Source of the DNA: Candidatus Krumholzibacteriota bacterium
GTDB lineage: Bacteria; Krumholzibacteriota; Krumholzibacteriia; Krumholzibacteriales; Krumholzibacteriaceae
DNA length: 64,000 bases
Assembly: GCA_016932415.1 (NCBI GenBank)
Contig: JAFGCX010000030.1
Coordinates: 1-64,000 of the forward strand
Direction: 5' to 3'
In this document: positions 25,024 to 35,021 of the stretch, one piece after another
Layout: every line of letters starts with the position of its first letter
Numbering within the stretch: the stretch's first letter is position 1
Position numbers and translations under genes: made by a program
Notes under the pieces: generated by a model
Database searches by the model: none
Told to the model about the DNA's origin: nothing
What the model saw: the letters and a program-made list of their open reading frames with translations, nothing else

Positions 25024-28017
25024 ATGCGAATAATAAGATTAAACAGATCGATGATCGGAACAGAGGCCGGATTCACACTTGTCGAGATGATGCTCAGTAT
25101 AGTCATAATGGGTTTCGTCCTTATAGCGATATCCGGCGTGTTCATGCTTTTTCAGAAGAGCGCCGCTACGACATCGGATTTCTCCGATGCGCAGCAGAAC
25201 GCCAGAATAGCTATCGACTATGTGACCGGCGAGTTGAGACAGGCCGGTTCCCAGACAGATTATTTCCGCGGACAGAGGCCGATAGTCCACGCCGGTCCAT
25301 ACCAGGTGGCTTTTAACGCCGATATCGATGACGGGCGGGTGATAGACGGGCAGGCGCCCCTTTCAGCGATAAACATAAGCATGGCTCCCAATACCGTTCC
25401 GGTATCGGGATCGACGATATATTCACCCTCTGCCGATTATGACTCGGAAGCCGAGACGGTCGTCTTCACTCTCGATTCGACCGGAGACGGAGTGATCACC
25501 ACCGCCGACCGCGGCGACGATCCGGAAGAGACCGGTCTGAACAGCAATCTTTTTGTCCTCAAGAAGACGGTCTACGGATACAACGCTTCCGGTAAGAACG
25601 AAGTCCGTGAATCGGATCTCGCCATCGTGCGCGGACCGAATTTCGCGCCGACATGGATGACTCCCGAACCGATCTTCCAGTACTATTACGATCATGATGA
25701 GGATGTCAATACCCCCGACAGGCTCTGGGGCGATACTGACGGAGACGGCGAGCTTGATACGGCGGAGATCATGGCAGTGACCGATCTTCCCCAGAATTTT
25801 CTCAGCAATATCCAGAGGGTCAAGATAACCGTAATGAGTGAATCGAACAGGTATGACAAGAAATACGAGACGAACGGTGGATTTCTCAACGTGACGATGA
25901 ATTCCGAAGTATTCGTCAGGAATATGTCCCGGACCAGTTCAATGGTCAGGGGCAAGGTCTTCCACGACGCCGACAGCGACGGCATTATCGACAACGGCGA
26001 ATCAGGTATCCCCGGAGTCACCGTCCGGCTCGCCGGCCAGAGCAGAAGCGTCATCACCGACAATTTCGGATCTTTCTACTTCGCCCTTCCAGCCGGAGCG
26101 TATTCGATCCAGGAAGTCGATCCTCCCGGCTACACGTCGACGACGGCGAACCTTGTCTCGATAACACTCGTTTCGGGACAATCGTCGATCATAAACTTCG
26201 GTGATATTTCGAGTCTGCCGATCGGAGCGATTGTAGGGGTCGTATACGAGGATCTCGACAAGAGCGGCACGAAGAACGGACTCGAGAGTGGCATCGAAGG
26301 AGTGCTAATCTCCCTCGACAGCGGCGCCCAGACTTACACGAACGCTTCCGGATATTATTCGTTCACCGCCGAGCAGGGTAACTATACGGTCGTCGAAGCA
26401 GATCCGGTAGGGTATTCATCGACGACTCCAAACTCCGCCTCGGCGAACATCGTCGCCGACGGCGATACGGTGAGGGTCGATTTCGGCGATTACGCCGGAC
26501 CGACGACAGGAACTCTCGAAGGATACGCATTCCTCGATATTAACGAGGATGGAGTGCGAAACTCGATGGAAGAAGGCCTGCCGAATGTCACGATAAAGGT
26601 CTCGACCGGAGACAGTACGATGACCAACTCGAGCGGGTACTATATATTCAACCTCGAACCGGATGTGTACACGGTCGAGGAAAGGGATCCGGTTGGATAT
26701 ACCTCCACCACAGTCAACAAATATACCGATGTAAAGATAACTGCCGATACCACCGTCGTGCGTAACTTCGGCGATATCCTCGAAACGAGGCAGGATTTCG
26801 TGGAGATACATATCTCCAACACTGACCGCGTCCTTTCGGTAAGTACGGCGAACCTCGGGGAGGACGAAAAGTATGATACCGATATCATACTCGGCACCGC
26901 CCTTTCCGGTGGCATCGGGAACATGCTTGTCTTCCATAACGAGTGGGAGACTTCGGCGACTCCTGTAAGCGAGCTTTTCAATTCCGATCCGGTCTACAGG
27001 CGCGATGCCGGCGACAATATCAATACGATGAACCAGTTCGATTTCAACAGCGACGCCGTGCCTGATATATTGACCGGGCTCAACACAAGCACAGACAGGA
27101 ATATCCAGGTCTGGTTCACCCAGGATGGAGGGATCCTTTCGAACAGTCCCGATAAGGCGTATTACGCGAGCGGGCTGAACGAGGTGATGGACAGCAAGCT
27201 TGCCGATTTCGATCTCGATGGTGAATTCGATCTCGTGATCGGACTGAAAGACCCGATCGGTATAACCGGCGCTTTCGAGGTCCTCCTCGGCAGCGGCGAT
27301 GGAGATTTTTCTTCCAGGGAGTACGTTACCGACGCCGGTCCTGTCGATGATTTCAAGCTCGGAGCGATCTGGGCCGTCGAGACAGGCGATGTCGATGGAG
27401 ATGGAGACCAGGATATCATAGTCGGGTCGCACGTGACTCCGGTCACCGGGTACATAGACGTATACCTCAATACCGGGTACGCTTCCGCCAATTTCACTTG
27501 GAGCGCGAGGTACGCCTCATGGGGAGCGGTCAACGACCTGAAGATGGTCGATATGAAGGAAGACGACGACGGCGACCCCGATATAGTAGCGGGGATCTCG
27601 GTCGGTCCGAATATTGGGCTGGTATTCCTCTATCTTAACGAAGCAGGAGTGTACGGGATCGCTGATACGACGGGATACGCCTTCGGTCCGGAGGAAGTAC
27701 ACAATATGCCGGACGATTTCGTCTTCGCTAACGGAGAGGTGCTTAGCATCGCGGTCCTTCAGGTCAATAACGATATATTCCCCGATATCACCTATGGCAC
27801 GAGGAGCAGTTCACTCTATACCGGTGATATCTATGTTCTTCCCGCTTACGGCACTTTGCCTGAATTCGGGTTGAAGATCAATACTTCCGAACTCGGCGAG
27901 ATCATATCGATCGACGTAGCCGATTTCAACAAGGACAGCAGTCCTGATATCGTCGTTGGAACAAGATCGTCCGCGACGCAGGGAAAACTGGTAGCATTTT
28001 TCGGCAGTGGTATCTGA
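25024..28017 (+). CDS. giant PilW-like minor pilin with SdrD-B-like and FG-GAP repeats
   Basis: 997 residues, against roughly 200-350 for ordinary PilW. The start has a prepilin signal (GFTLVEMMLSIVIMG) and a PilW-like globular region (SDAQQNARIAIDYVTGELRQAGSQ). Three repeats of about 95 residues (roughly 305-398, 403-492 and 497-588) follow the SdrD B-like/CnaB pattern: GxVFxDxDxDGxxxxxExGIPGV, then SGYYSF and Y(T/S)V(V/E)E(A/V)DPxGYxSTT, each ending in NFGD. From about 665 to the end there are FG-GAP/VCBS units with calcium-loop motifs (DFNSDAVPD, DFDLDGEFD, DVDGDGDQD, DFNKDSSPD). This is an adhesin on a pilin stalk, probably presented at the pilus tip. Confidence 0.85.
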   Translation: MRIIRLNRSMIGTEAGFTLVEMMLSIVIMGFVLIAISGVFMLFQKSAATTSDFSDAQQNARIAIDYVTGELRQAGSQTDYFRGQRPIVHAGPYQVAFNADIDDGRVIDGQAPLSAINISMAPNTVPVSGSTIYSPSADYDSEAETVVFTLDSTGDGVITTADRGDDPEETGLNSNLFVLKKTVYGYNASGKNEVRESDLAIVRGPNFAPTWMTPEPIFQYYYDHDEDVNTPDRLWGDTDGDGELDTAEIMAVTDLPQNFLSNIQRVKITVMSESNRYDKKYETNGGFLNVTMNSEVFVRNMSRTSSMVRGKVFHDADSDGIIDNGESGIPGVTVRLAGQSRSVITDNFGSFYFALPAGAYSIQEVDPPGYTSTTANLVSITLVSGQSSIINFGDISSLPIGAIVGVVYEDLDKSGTKNGLESGIEGVLISLDSGAQTYTNASGYYSFTAEQGNYTVVEADPVGYSSTTPNSASANIVADGDTVRVDFGDYAGPTTGTLEGYAFLDINEDGVRNSMEEGLPNVTIKVSTGDSTMTNSSGYYIFNLEPDVYTVEERDPVGYTSTTVNKYTDVKITADTTVVRNFGDILETRQDFVEIHISNTDRVLSVSTANLGEDEKYDTDIILGTALSGGIGNMLVFHNEWETSATPVSELFNSDPVYRRDAGDNINTMNQFDFNSDAVPDILTGLNTSTDRNIQVWFTQDGGILSNSPDKAYYASGLNEVMDSKLADFDLDGEFDLVIGLKDPIGITGAFEVLLGSGDGDFSSREYVTDAGPVDDFKLGAIWAVETGDVDGDGDQDIIVGSHVTPVTGYIDVYLNTGYASANFTWSARYASWGAVNDLKMVDMKEDDDGDPDIVAGISVGPNIGLVFLYLNEAGVYGIADTTGYAFGPEEVHNMPDDFVFANGEVLSIAVLQVNNDIFPDITYGTRSSSLYTGDIYVLPAYGTLPEFGLKINTSELGEIISIDVADFNKDSSPDIVVGTRSSATQGKLVAFFGSGI

Positions 28018-28050
28018 TCAGTACTGTCTGCCGAAAAGGATCGGTGCGAT

Positions 28051-29313
28051 ATGGATAAGATGAATTTAAGAAAATCAGGCGGAGAGAAGGGAAATATACT
28101 TGTCATCACCCTTATAATCCTTTTTGCCGTCTCGGTCATCGGCGGAACGCTCGCCATGGTCTCATCGATGAATCTGAAGATCGCCGGAAACCAGAGGACG
28201 ACGGTGCAGTCCCTTTTCGTCGCCGAGGCTGGCATTAACGAAGCGATCCACAGGCTTTCGATGTCGAATCCCACGAACGTCACCATTGCCGGCTGGACTG
28301 GAAACGCGGCGATCGGAGACAGTGAACCGTATGATCCGAACTGGAAGGCGAGGATATATCTTACCTCTCCAGGGTCGGCTCCGGCGAGCGCCGGGTCGAT
28401 ATATTCGACCGGCACGCTGCAGAGCACCAGTACTCCGTACATGGAGTACAGCGCCGCGAGTGGTACCGATGACGTACTGACTATCGAACACAAGTGGAAG
28501 GACCGCGACGGCGATGGAGCGCGCGACGTCAACGAGATCGTCCGGTACGATCCGATGAAGATACCGCCGGAGAATTTCGCTTCGGGGTTCCCGGTAGAGG
28601 TCATAACGGTCAGTGGTACGGCGGCGGGGGGCAGGAGAGTGCTTGAGGCTGAAGTCGTCAAGAGGACCATGGTCGCCCGCACGCTCGGCGCCCTTTACGT
28701 CGACAAGGCAGTCAAGCTTACAGGTAACTGTGCCTTCTGCGGATTCAACCATTCGGTCGATATTCCCCCTTTTACCGAACCTAACGCTTGTTTCGCCTAT
28801 CATCTTCCAAACGGTAACCTTCCCGGCGTGACCGCGACGGGAGACGAAGTAAAGACGCAGGGAAGCGCCGACGTCGTGGGAGATCCGGCGCCTATCGACA
28901 ACGCCGCGACGAATCCATTCTATTCCCTTGCCGAGGTTCTTGGTATCTCGGATGCCGAGGTAGCGAGCATGCTTGCCAGCGCGGATAACACATCGATAGC
29001 CAATCCGTTGAACGGGATAACGTATATCGACGGTGACGCGAGCATAACCAGTAACCTGGTCGGAGAGGGCCTGCTCTACATCACTGGAGATCTTCACGCC
29101 GCGGGAAGCTTCAATTTCAGGGGGCTTATCTATGTCGAAGGGGATGTCCATTTCACGGGAACGCCCTGGGTCCTCGGAAGCATGATCGTGCGCGGCACAT
29201 CCGACTTCAACTTCAGTTCGGGAAACGCCGCCGTGCTTTACAGCCAGGACGCGATCTCGCAGGCACTCGGTTCCTCGATGCCGTGCATGATGCTGTCGTG
29301 GAAGGAACGATGA
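28051..29313 (+). CDS. PilX-like minor pilin
   Basis: 420 residues. The N-terminal membrane segment (about 16-36, NILVITLIILFAVSVIGGTL) comes after GEKG and lacks the Glu5 seen in the other three, as is usual for PilX N-terminal domains. IAGNQRTTVQSLFVAEAGINEAIHRL is the PilX signature. The long C-terminal part includes a small Cys pair (CAFC) and a beta-helical stretch (YIDGDASITSNLVGEGLLYITGDL) resembling bactofilin- or polymer-like repeats. It is the last gene of the pilin operon and is followed by a strong terminator. Confidence 0.8.
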   Translation: MDKMNLRKSGGEKGNILVITLIILFAVSVIGGTLAMVSSMNLKIAGNQRTTVQSLFVAEAGINEAIHRLSMSNPTNVTIAGWTGNAAIGDSEPYDPNWKARIYLTSPGSAPASAGSIYSTGTLQSTSTPYMEYSAASGTDDVLTIEHKWKDRDGDGARDVNEIVRYDPMKIPPENFASGFPVEVITVSGTAAGGRRVLEAEVVKRTMVARTLGALYVDKAVKLTGNCAFCGFNHSVDIPPFTEPNACFAYHLPNGNLPGVTATGDEVKTQGSADVVGDPAPIDNAATNPFYSLAEVLGISDAEVASMLASADNTSIANPLNGITYIDGDASITSNLVGEGLLYITGDLHAAGSFNFRGLIYVEGDVHFTGTPWVLGSMIVRGTSDFNFSSGNAAVLYSQDAISQALGSSMPCMMLSWKER

Positions 29314-29349
29314 TCGCGGCCGCGCTGCCGAATCAATAAAAACCTTTAT

Positions 29350-29377
29350 GGCCCGGCCAGGCGCCGGGCCGTTTTTT
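29350..29377 (+). terminator. intrinsic terminator of the pilin operon
   Basis: Perfect eight-base GC stem GGCCCGGC/GCCGGGCC, five-base loop, then GTTTTTT, 37 bases after the PilX-like stop. Confidence 0.9.
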
Positions 29378-29468
29378 ATCCTCTGGGGCTGGCTGACGTG
29401 GCAGGGAGTTCTCTTTTCTGTCTGGCCGTGAGCCAGCGGGCTTTCACCCCCATGGGTTCTTCACCCTA

Positions 29469-29498
29469 TTGACCATATTCACGACGGCATGGTACAAT
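29469..29498 (+). promoter_or_regulatory. sigma70 promoter of the TonB-dependent receptor
   Basis: TTGACC, an 18-base spacer and TACAAT, about 150 bases before the receptor start. Nothing else is seen in the 270-base gap. Confidence 0.55.
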
Positions 29499-29649
29499 TT
29501 AATCGTGAAAAGCGATGCGTCTGCCGCCTGCTGATAACGCATCACAATATGAAAGGCTCACTGCGCGGCGGCAGAGCGTTCCATTAATATCTGAATATAT
29601 CTCATTTGGCTTACATATAATCCACGGATGAAATTTTGATTGCGCTGCC

Positions 29650-31992
29650 ATGGACGGTCGCATGGGGATTACCATGAATGGCCCCGGCCGTGTACTGCGC
29701 GTTGCAGCATATATCGCCCTTATATCGATCGCCTCTCATTTCGAGGCCGCGTTGGCTGGAGAGGGAGGAGAAATCGTAATAACGGGGCACCTTAGCGACT
29801 GTCAGACAGGCGAGCCGGTAAGCCTTGCCGTGATCGATCTGTTCGAGACCGGGGCGACGACGCTGAGCGGTAATGACGGGTCTTTCGAAGTCGTTCTTCC
29901 AGCCGGAGCGGCGCTTGCTCATATCGCGATAACTCATGTCTCGTTCGAACAGATCCCTTTCATGGAGCTGAGAGCGGACGGTCCCCTCGATCTTGCGATC
30001 TGCCTGGAGACAAAGCTATACGAGATCTCAGGGATCGAAGTGTACGCCGAGGTCCATCCGGAGAGGATGAGCGTCTCTCCGAGGATAGAGATGAAGGCGG
30101 ATGATCTCTCCAGCGGGACCCTTTCGCAGGCAGACCCCCTTTACGCCCTGAAAGACCTGCCGGGAGTATCTTCCGGCGCCGATTTCGACGGACGCTTCAG
30201 CATCTATGGCTCTTCACCCGACGCGAACGCCTTTTTCCTCGACGGGCTCTATTATTCATCGCCATATCACCTCGGTGGCCTCTGCAGCATATATGACCCG
30301 TCCAATATAAAGGGTTTTTATTTTTCCCCCGTTCCTCTTTCCGCCTCTTCCCATGGTGCCACCGGGGCGGTGATCGAAGTGGAGACATACGATGGCGCGG
30401 CGGAAGAAGAGGGCAACGAGTTTTCCCTCGGGCTGCTAAGTTCTTCGGTCGCTTCGAGAAGATCTTTCTCGGAAGGGGCGGTCACCACATCGGTCCTCGC
30501 CAGGAGAAGTTATATCGACCTGCTCTACGACGCATTCGGAGGAGCCTCCAACACGCAGCTTCCCAATTTCTACGATATCCAGACGAATGTAGTCAGAAGG
30601 ATCGGCGGAAGGAGATACCTGAAACTCGGACTCCTTGTCTCGGGCGATGAATCGAGGATGAGCATGGAGGGTTCTTCAGCAGAGGGCGAAACAGCTTCAG
30701 ATGTCACATGGTACAGGAGCATTTCGAGCATGTCATTGGCCTACGGTTATGACAGGAGCAAGGGCGCGGCGTGGTGGGGCAGGGCGATGATCGGCTACCA
30801 GCCTTACAGGTCCAATTTTGATATGAGCGGCAATGATCTTGAGAGTATGGGATGGTATGGAGGAAGGACGACTCTCAGGATCGACGTGGGAAGAAGTTAC
30901 GGCAGGGGAACGATTTCGGGGGGGCTCTATTCGTCCGTTTCGATGATCGAATACGAGCTTGATTTCGGAAGGGGGTTCTGGCTCGCCAGCAGGAACGAGA
31001 ACTCGGCGGTAAGGCTCGATAACGACGGGTATGCATTTGTCGCCGACGGGGACAACAGGTGGGGATATACGGGAAGTTACGCCGAGATGACCTGGGCCTG
31101 CGACAGGATCGCCGTCCAGGCGGGATTGAGGGGCGAATATTATTCAAGGACAGATGAGAGTTCTCTCAGCCCGAGGATATCGCTGCAGGGAAGGATCGGG
31201 GAGAAGACGGTCGTACTCGCCTCGGGCGGCGTATTTTCGAGGGATGGCGCCGAGGATTTCGGCAATCCCGCTTCGATCGGTTCGCATCTGAAGACGGAAA
31301 AAGCGGCTCAATTCAACATGAGCCTGAGAAGGGAACTCCCCGGCGGAGTGCTCGTCCAGGCGGGTGGTTATCTCAGGAGCGAATGGGACCTTCCCGTCGA
31401 AGCCGATCCGGTGATCCACGAAAGCATGGGGAAGGGAAGAAGCAGGGGATTGCAGATCGGGATGGAATTCGTGTCGAAAGGCTGGGAGACCGTGATGAGC
31501 TATTCATATAACAGGGCCGAGCGGATCGATTATCCCCATACGCTGACTTTCAGGCCCGACCTGAGCGACGGAAAGGTGAACGGTCTCGTACCGGCGTACG
31601 ACAGCCCCTATTGGTACGCCTCTCCATACCAGCAGAAACATTCGCTGATGATCGAGGCGGGCAGACAGATGACGGAACATTTCAGCCTTTCACTGGCGTG
31701 GAATATCGGATCAGGCAGGCCGTACACGCCGATAGGCGAGGTATATCAGAGGGACGCGGGGGGGTATATCGCTTCGGAGGGCGCGAGGATGTCGGCGACG
31801 CTGCCTTCTTTCCAGCGTCTCGATATCCATGCCGAGTGGCGCTGGGAGAGCGCCGCTCTCTTTGTCGAAGTACTCAATATCACCAATCACACCAACGTAT
31901 TCAACCAGCGGTACAACGAGGACTACTCGGCGAGGACCTGGTTCCGCGGTCTTCCAGTGATGCCGGCCTTCGGACTCAGGGTGTCTTTCTGA
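29650..31992 (+). CDS. TonB-dependent outer-membrane receptor with N-terminal regulatory-like domain
   Basis: 780 residues from the first ATG; ATG 29674 would give a tidier signal peptide (MNGPGRVLRVAAYIALI). Residues about 35-120 form a carboxypeptidase-regulatory-like beta domain (TGHLSDCQTGEPVSLAVID-like), as in SusC- and FecA-like receptors of FCB bacteria. The plug follows (about 130-235, LKDLPGVSSGADFDGRFSIY, FFLDGLYYSSPYHLGG). The barrel runs to the end and closes with FGLRVSF, a terminal Phe as expected for BAM substrates. Substrate is unknown; no SusD or siderophore gene is adjacent. It precedes rnfA by 138 bases. Confidence 0.85.
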   Translation: MDGRMGITMNGPGRVLRVAAYIALISIASHFEAALAGEGGEIVITGHLSDCQTGEPVSLAVIDLFETGATTLSGNDGSFEVVLPAGAALAHIAITHVSFEQIPFMELRADGPLDLAICLETKLYEISGIEVYAEVHPERMSVSPRIEMKADDLSSGTLSQADPLYALKDLPGVSSGADFDGRFSIYGSSPDANAFFLDGLYYSSPYHLGGLCSIYDPSNIKGFYFSPVPLSASSHGATGAVIEVETYDGAAEEEGNEFSLGLLSSSVASRRSFSEGAVTTSVLARRSYIDLLYDAFGGASNTQLPNFYDIQTNVVRRIGGRRYLKLGLLVSGDESRMSMEGSSAEGETASDVTWYRSISSMSLAYGYDRSKGAAWWGRAMIGYQPYRSNFDMSGNDLESMGWYGGRTTLRIDVGRSYGRGTISGGLYSSVSMIEYELDFGRGFWLASRNENSAVRLDNDGYAFVADGDNRWGYTGSYAEMTWACDRIAVQAGLRGEYYSRTDESSLSPRISLQGRIGEKTVVLASGGVFSRDGAEDFGNPASIGSHLKTEKAAQFNMSLRRELPGGVLVQAGGYLRSEWDLPVEADPVIHESMGKGRSRGLQIGMEFVSKGWETVMSYSYNRAERIDYPHTLTFRPDLSDGKVNGLVPAYDSPYWYASPYQQKHSLMIEAGRQMTEHFSLSLAWNIGSGRPYTPIGEVYQRDAGGYIASEGARMSATLPSFQRLDIHAEWRWESAALFVEVLNITNHTNVFNQRYNEDYSARTWFRGLPVMPAFGLRVSF

Positions 31993-32130
31993 ATTTCATC
32001 CCCGCTTCAGGAAAAGGCTTGATTAAATCGGCAGGCTGTATTACCTTGATGCCGTTTCGCTGCCGAAAAGATCTTCGGAGAGCGAGATCCGCCTTGATAA
32101 GGTCTATTACCATAGCAGTGAAGGTGTCAA

Positions 32131-32745
32131 ATGCCGAAATTACTATTGATCATTATCAGCGCCGTACTTGTCAATAACTTCGTCCTGCAGAGATTTCTCG
32201 GTATCTGCCCGTTTCTTGGCGTATCGAAAAGGGTGTCGACAGCTCTCGGGATGAGTGGAGCGGTGCTGTTCGTAATGACGATGGCTTCCGTCTCGACATG
32301 GCTGATCTATCACTACATCCTGGTCCCGGCCGACTCGGCCGGCCATTTCGTTCTGATAGCCGCCGATCTGACATTTCTGAAGACGGTGACATTCATCCTC
32401 GTGATCGCCAGCCTCGTTCAGCTTGTGGAGCTGGTCCTTCAGAAACTCAGCCCCACTCTATACCAGGCGCTGGGGATATTCCTCCCGCTGATAACGACGA
32501 ACTGCGCGGTCCTCGGAGTGGCCGTACTCAATATCCAGAAGGAATACTCCCTGCTCGAAACGACGATCTTCGGAATAGGCGCGGCGCTCGGATTCGGCCT
32601 CGCTATGATCCTTTTCTCCGGGTTGAGAGAGAGGATAGATCTCTGCGACACGCCTGTCTCTTTCCGCGGGACAGCGATCGGGCTCGTCACAGCGGGACTG
32701 CTTTCTCTTGCCTTCATGGGATTTACAGGACTGGTTAAAATATAA
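32131..32745 (+). CDS. rnfA: Rnf complex subunit A
   Basis: 204 residues, six membrane spans, typical length. It begins [20 protein letters not shown] and contains CPFLGVSK near 28 and [17 protein letters not shown] near 115; the two cysteines lie in the membrane halves that bind an Fe-S cluster between RnfA and RnfE. The Rnf complex passes electrons between ferredoxin and NAD while moving Na+ or H+ across the inner membrane. First gene of rnfABCDGE. Confidence 0.96.
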   Translation: MPKLLLIIISAVLVNNFVLQRFLGICPFLGVSKRVSTALGMSGAVLFVMTMASVSTWLIYHYILVPADSAGHFVLIAADLTFLKTVTFILVIASLVQLVELVLQKLSPTLYQALGIFLPLITTNCAVLGVAVLNIQKEYSLLETTIFGIGAALGFGLAMILFSGLRERIDLCDTPVSFRGTAIGLVTAGLLSLAFMGFTGLVKI

Positions 32746-32827
32746 GATAGATAGCGGTTCCGCCGGGGAGGCGGAACATCGATGAAGAAACAGACGACTG
32801 ATCGTCAATACGGAGGAAGAACCTGAT

Positions 32828-33667
32828 ATGCTGAGTGCTGTTATCGCTCTTGCCGCTCTCGCGCTCCTGGCCAGCTTCGGACTGGCGGTGGCCGCCCGTA
32901 TTTTCGCCGTGGAAACCGATCCGAGGATCGAGCTTGTGGAGGATGCTCTTCCCGGGGCGAACTGCGGCGCCTGCGGCTACCCCGGTTGTTCAGGACTGGC
33001 AAAGGCCATAGTCGAGGGGAAGGCTCAGGTAGGAGACTGTCCCGTCGGAAACGATGATACCCGCAAAAAGATATCAGAGATAATGGGGATCTCATTTGAA
33101 GGGGGACAGGTCCGGATGGTCGCGATGGTCATGTGCAAGGGCGACGACCAGGTGGCGGGGAAGAGGTTCTATTACAACGGCATATATGATTGCGCGTCCG
33201 CGGCGCTTATTTTCGGCGGAGACAAGAGCTGTTCGTACGGCTGCCTGGGGCTCGGAACGTGTGCCGGGATATGCCCCTTCGGGGCGATAGAGATGCTTCC
33301 CGGTGGACTGGCCGAGGTCGATCCGGATAAATGTACCGGATGCCGCCAGTGCGTGGAAGCCTGTCCAAAGGGTATCATCAGGATGGTGCCGGCAGCGAGG
33401 GATGTGCATATCCTCTGTTCCTCCCACGACAAGGGAGTCGCAGCGAAAAAGGCGTGCAAGACGGCGTGCATCGCCTGCCAGAAGTGCGTGAAAGCGGCGC
33501 CCGAGGGAAGCATCGTGATGGAGGATTTCCTCGCCGTGGTGAATTATGATATGGAGATACCGCGTGAGGTGGCGCAGGAGTGCCCGATGAACACGATAGT
33601 AGTGAGGGCGGCCAAGTGCGATGATCCGCCCTGCGAGAAGCAGGCAGCAGGGGGAGGTGGCGCCTGA
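32828..33667 (+). CDS. rnfB: Rnf complex subunit B, ferredoxin-binding Fe-S protein
   Basis: 279 residues. One N-terminal membrane span (about 3-25), then the Fe-S domain GANCGACGYPGCSG (near 42-55), followed by two ferredoxin-type domains: YGCLGLGTCAGICPFGAI and CTGCRQCVEACPKGII, then CIACQKCVKAAP and QECPMNTIV. RnfB takes electrons from or gives them to ferredoxin. GGAGGAAG lies upstream. Its stop overlaps the rnfC start (TGATG). Confidence 0.95.
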   Translation: MLSAVIALAALALLASFGLAVAARIFAVETDPRIELVEDALPGANCGACGYPGCSGLAKAIVEGKAQVGDCPVGNDDTRKKISEIMGISFEGGQVRMVAMVMCKGDDQVAGKRFYYNGIYDCASAALIFGGDKSCSYGCLGLGTCAGICPFGAIEMLPGGLAEVDPDKCTGCRQCVEACPKGIIRMVPAARDVHILCSSHDKGVAAKKACKTACIACQKCVKAAPEGSIVMEDFLAVVNYDMEIPREVAQECPMNTIVVRAAKCDDPPCEKQAAGGGGA

Positions 33668-34992
33668 TGAGCAGCAGAGGATTTTTCGGAGGAGTGCATC
33701 CCGCTTATAACAAGACGATGGCAGAGAGCCGCGCGATCGTCGAGATGCCGCTGCCCGGCGAGCTGGTAGTATATTTTTCCCAGAATCTCGGAGCTCCATC
33801 CAAGCCGATTGTCAATAAGGGGGACGAGGTCAAAAAGGGCCAGGAGATCGGCGCGTCGAGCGGATTCGTATCGACGCCGGTGCACGCTCCCACTTCCGGG
33901 AAGATAATATCGATAGAGAAAAGGCCGTCGCCGGTAGGAGCCGATATACTGGCTGCAGTCATCCAACCGGACGGCAAGGACGAATGGGCTCCGGAGTGCG
34001 ATAAGGAAAGGGCGAGTTCCGATCTCGACAGGGAAAAGATCAGGAACCTGATCCATGACGGTGGGATCGTAGGGATGGGAGGGGCGACCTTCCCCACTCA
34101 CGTCAAACTCTCCCCGCCCGAAGGGAAGAAGATAGATACTCTCATTATAAACGGGGCCGAATGCGAACCGTACCTTACCGCCGATCACCGCGTGATGCTT
34201 GAGAGGGCGAAGGATGTCCTCGACGGAGCGTCCCTTTTCGCGCTGGTAATAGGGGTCGGGAAGATCGTCATCGCGATAGAAAAAAACAAGCCGGACGCCA
34301 TAAGCGTAATGCGCAACGAGATCAGCGGAAGAAAAGGTTTCAGCGTCGAGGCGATGGATGTCATATATCCGCAGGGAGCTGAAAAGCAGTTGATCTACGC
34401 CCTGACCCGGAGAAAAGTACCGGCGGGGGGTCTTCCGATGGATGTCGGCGTCCTCGTGCAGAATGTCGGAACGGCCGCCGCGGCGTATGAAGCCGTCAGG
34501 TTCAACAGGCCTCTGATACAGAGGGTCGTTACCGTGACCGGAAGCGGAATAAAGGAACCGGCAAACGTGATGGCGAGGATAGGGACGAAGTTCGGAGATC
34601 TTATAGAGTTCTGCGGAGGGATCGAAAAAGATACGATCAAAGTCATCAACGGTGGACCGATGATGGGGATCGCCCAGCATTCACTCGAAGCGGGGATGAC
34701 GAAGGGAACGAGCGGACTGGTCCTTCTGACTGAGAACGAAGTCGGGCAGTACGTCAGCGATCCGTGCATAAGGTGCGGCCGCTGCCTGGAAGTCTGTCCC
34801 ATGCGCCTCAATCCGTCCGACCTGAGTATATACAGCGAGCGGATCAGGTTCGATGAGGCTGGAGAATATAATGTCATGGACTGCATAGAATGCGGTTGCT
34901 GCGCCTATGTCTGTCCGTCGAGAAGGCCTATGGTCCATCATTTCAGAAGAGCGAAAGCCGAGATCAGGAATAAAGCCAGAAAGGCGATTTAG
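33667..34992 (+). CDS. rnfC: Rnf complex subunit C, NADH-binding
   Basis: 441 residues. It starts GVHPAYNKTMAES, as usual for the family. The Nqo1-like FMN/NADH domain (about 125-300) has GGIVGMGGATFPTHVKL and INGAECEPYLTADH. A soluble-ligand-binding region follows, then two 4Fe-4S motifs near the end: CIRCGRCLEVCPMRL and CIECGCCAYVCPSRR. It is the NAD(H) site of the complex. Translationally coupled to rnfB. Confidence 0.96.
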   Translation: MSSRGFFGGVHPAYNKTMAESRAIVEMPLPGELVVYFSQNLGAPSKPIVNKGDEVKKGQEIGASSGFVSTPVHAPTSGKIISIEKRPSPVGADILAAVIQPDGKDEWAPECDKERASSDLDREKIRNLIHDGGIVGMGGATFPTHVKLSPPEGKKIDTLIINGAECEPYLTADHRVMLERAKDVLDGASLFALVIGVGKIVIAIEKNKPDAISVMRNEISGRKGFSVEAMDVIYPQGAEKQLIYALTRRKVPAGGLPMDVGVLVQNVGTAAAAYEAVRFNRPLIQRVVTVTGSGIKEPANVMARIGTKFGDLIEFCGGIEKDTIKVINGGPMMGIAQHSLEAGMTKGTSGLVLLTENEVGQYVSDPCIRCGRCLEVCPMRLNPSDLSIYSERIRFDEAGEYNVMDCIECGCCAYVCPSRRPMVHHFRRAKAEIRNKARKAI

Positions 34993-35021
34993 CCGGTCCG
35001 GCCGATATCTGGAGGTATTTT

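Noticed and set aside
26416-27432. Reverse frame of 338 codons opposite the giant pilin
   Set aside because: Repetitive Gly/Asp codons on the coding strand keep the opposite frame open; no start signal or known domain.
31993-32130. Search for a tRNA or riboswitch in the gap before rnfA and in the other intergenic gaps
   Set aside because: No cloverleaf, T-loop or conserved riboswitch core could be recognised by eye in any gap.
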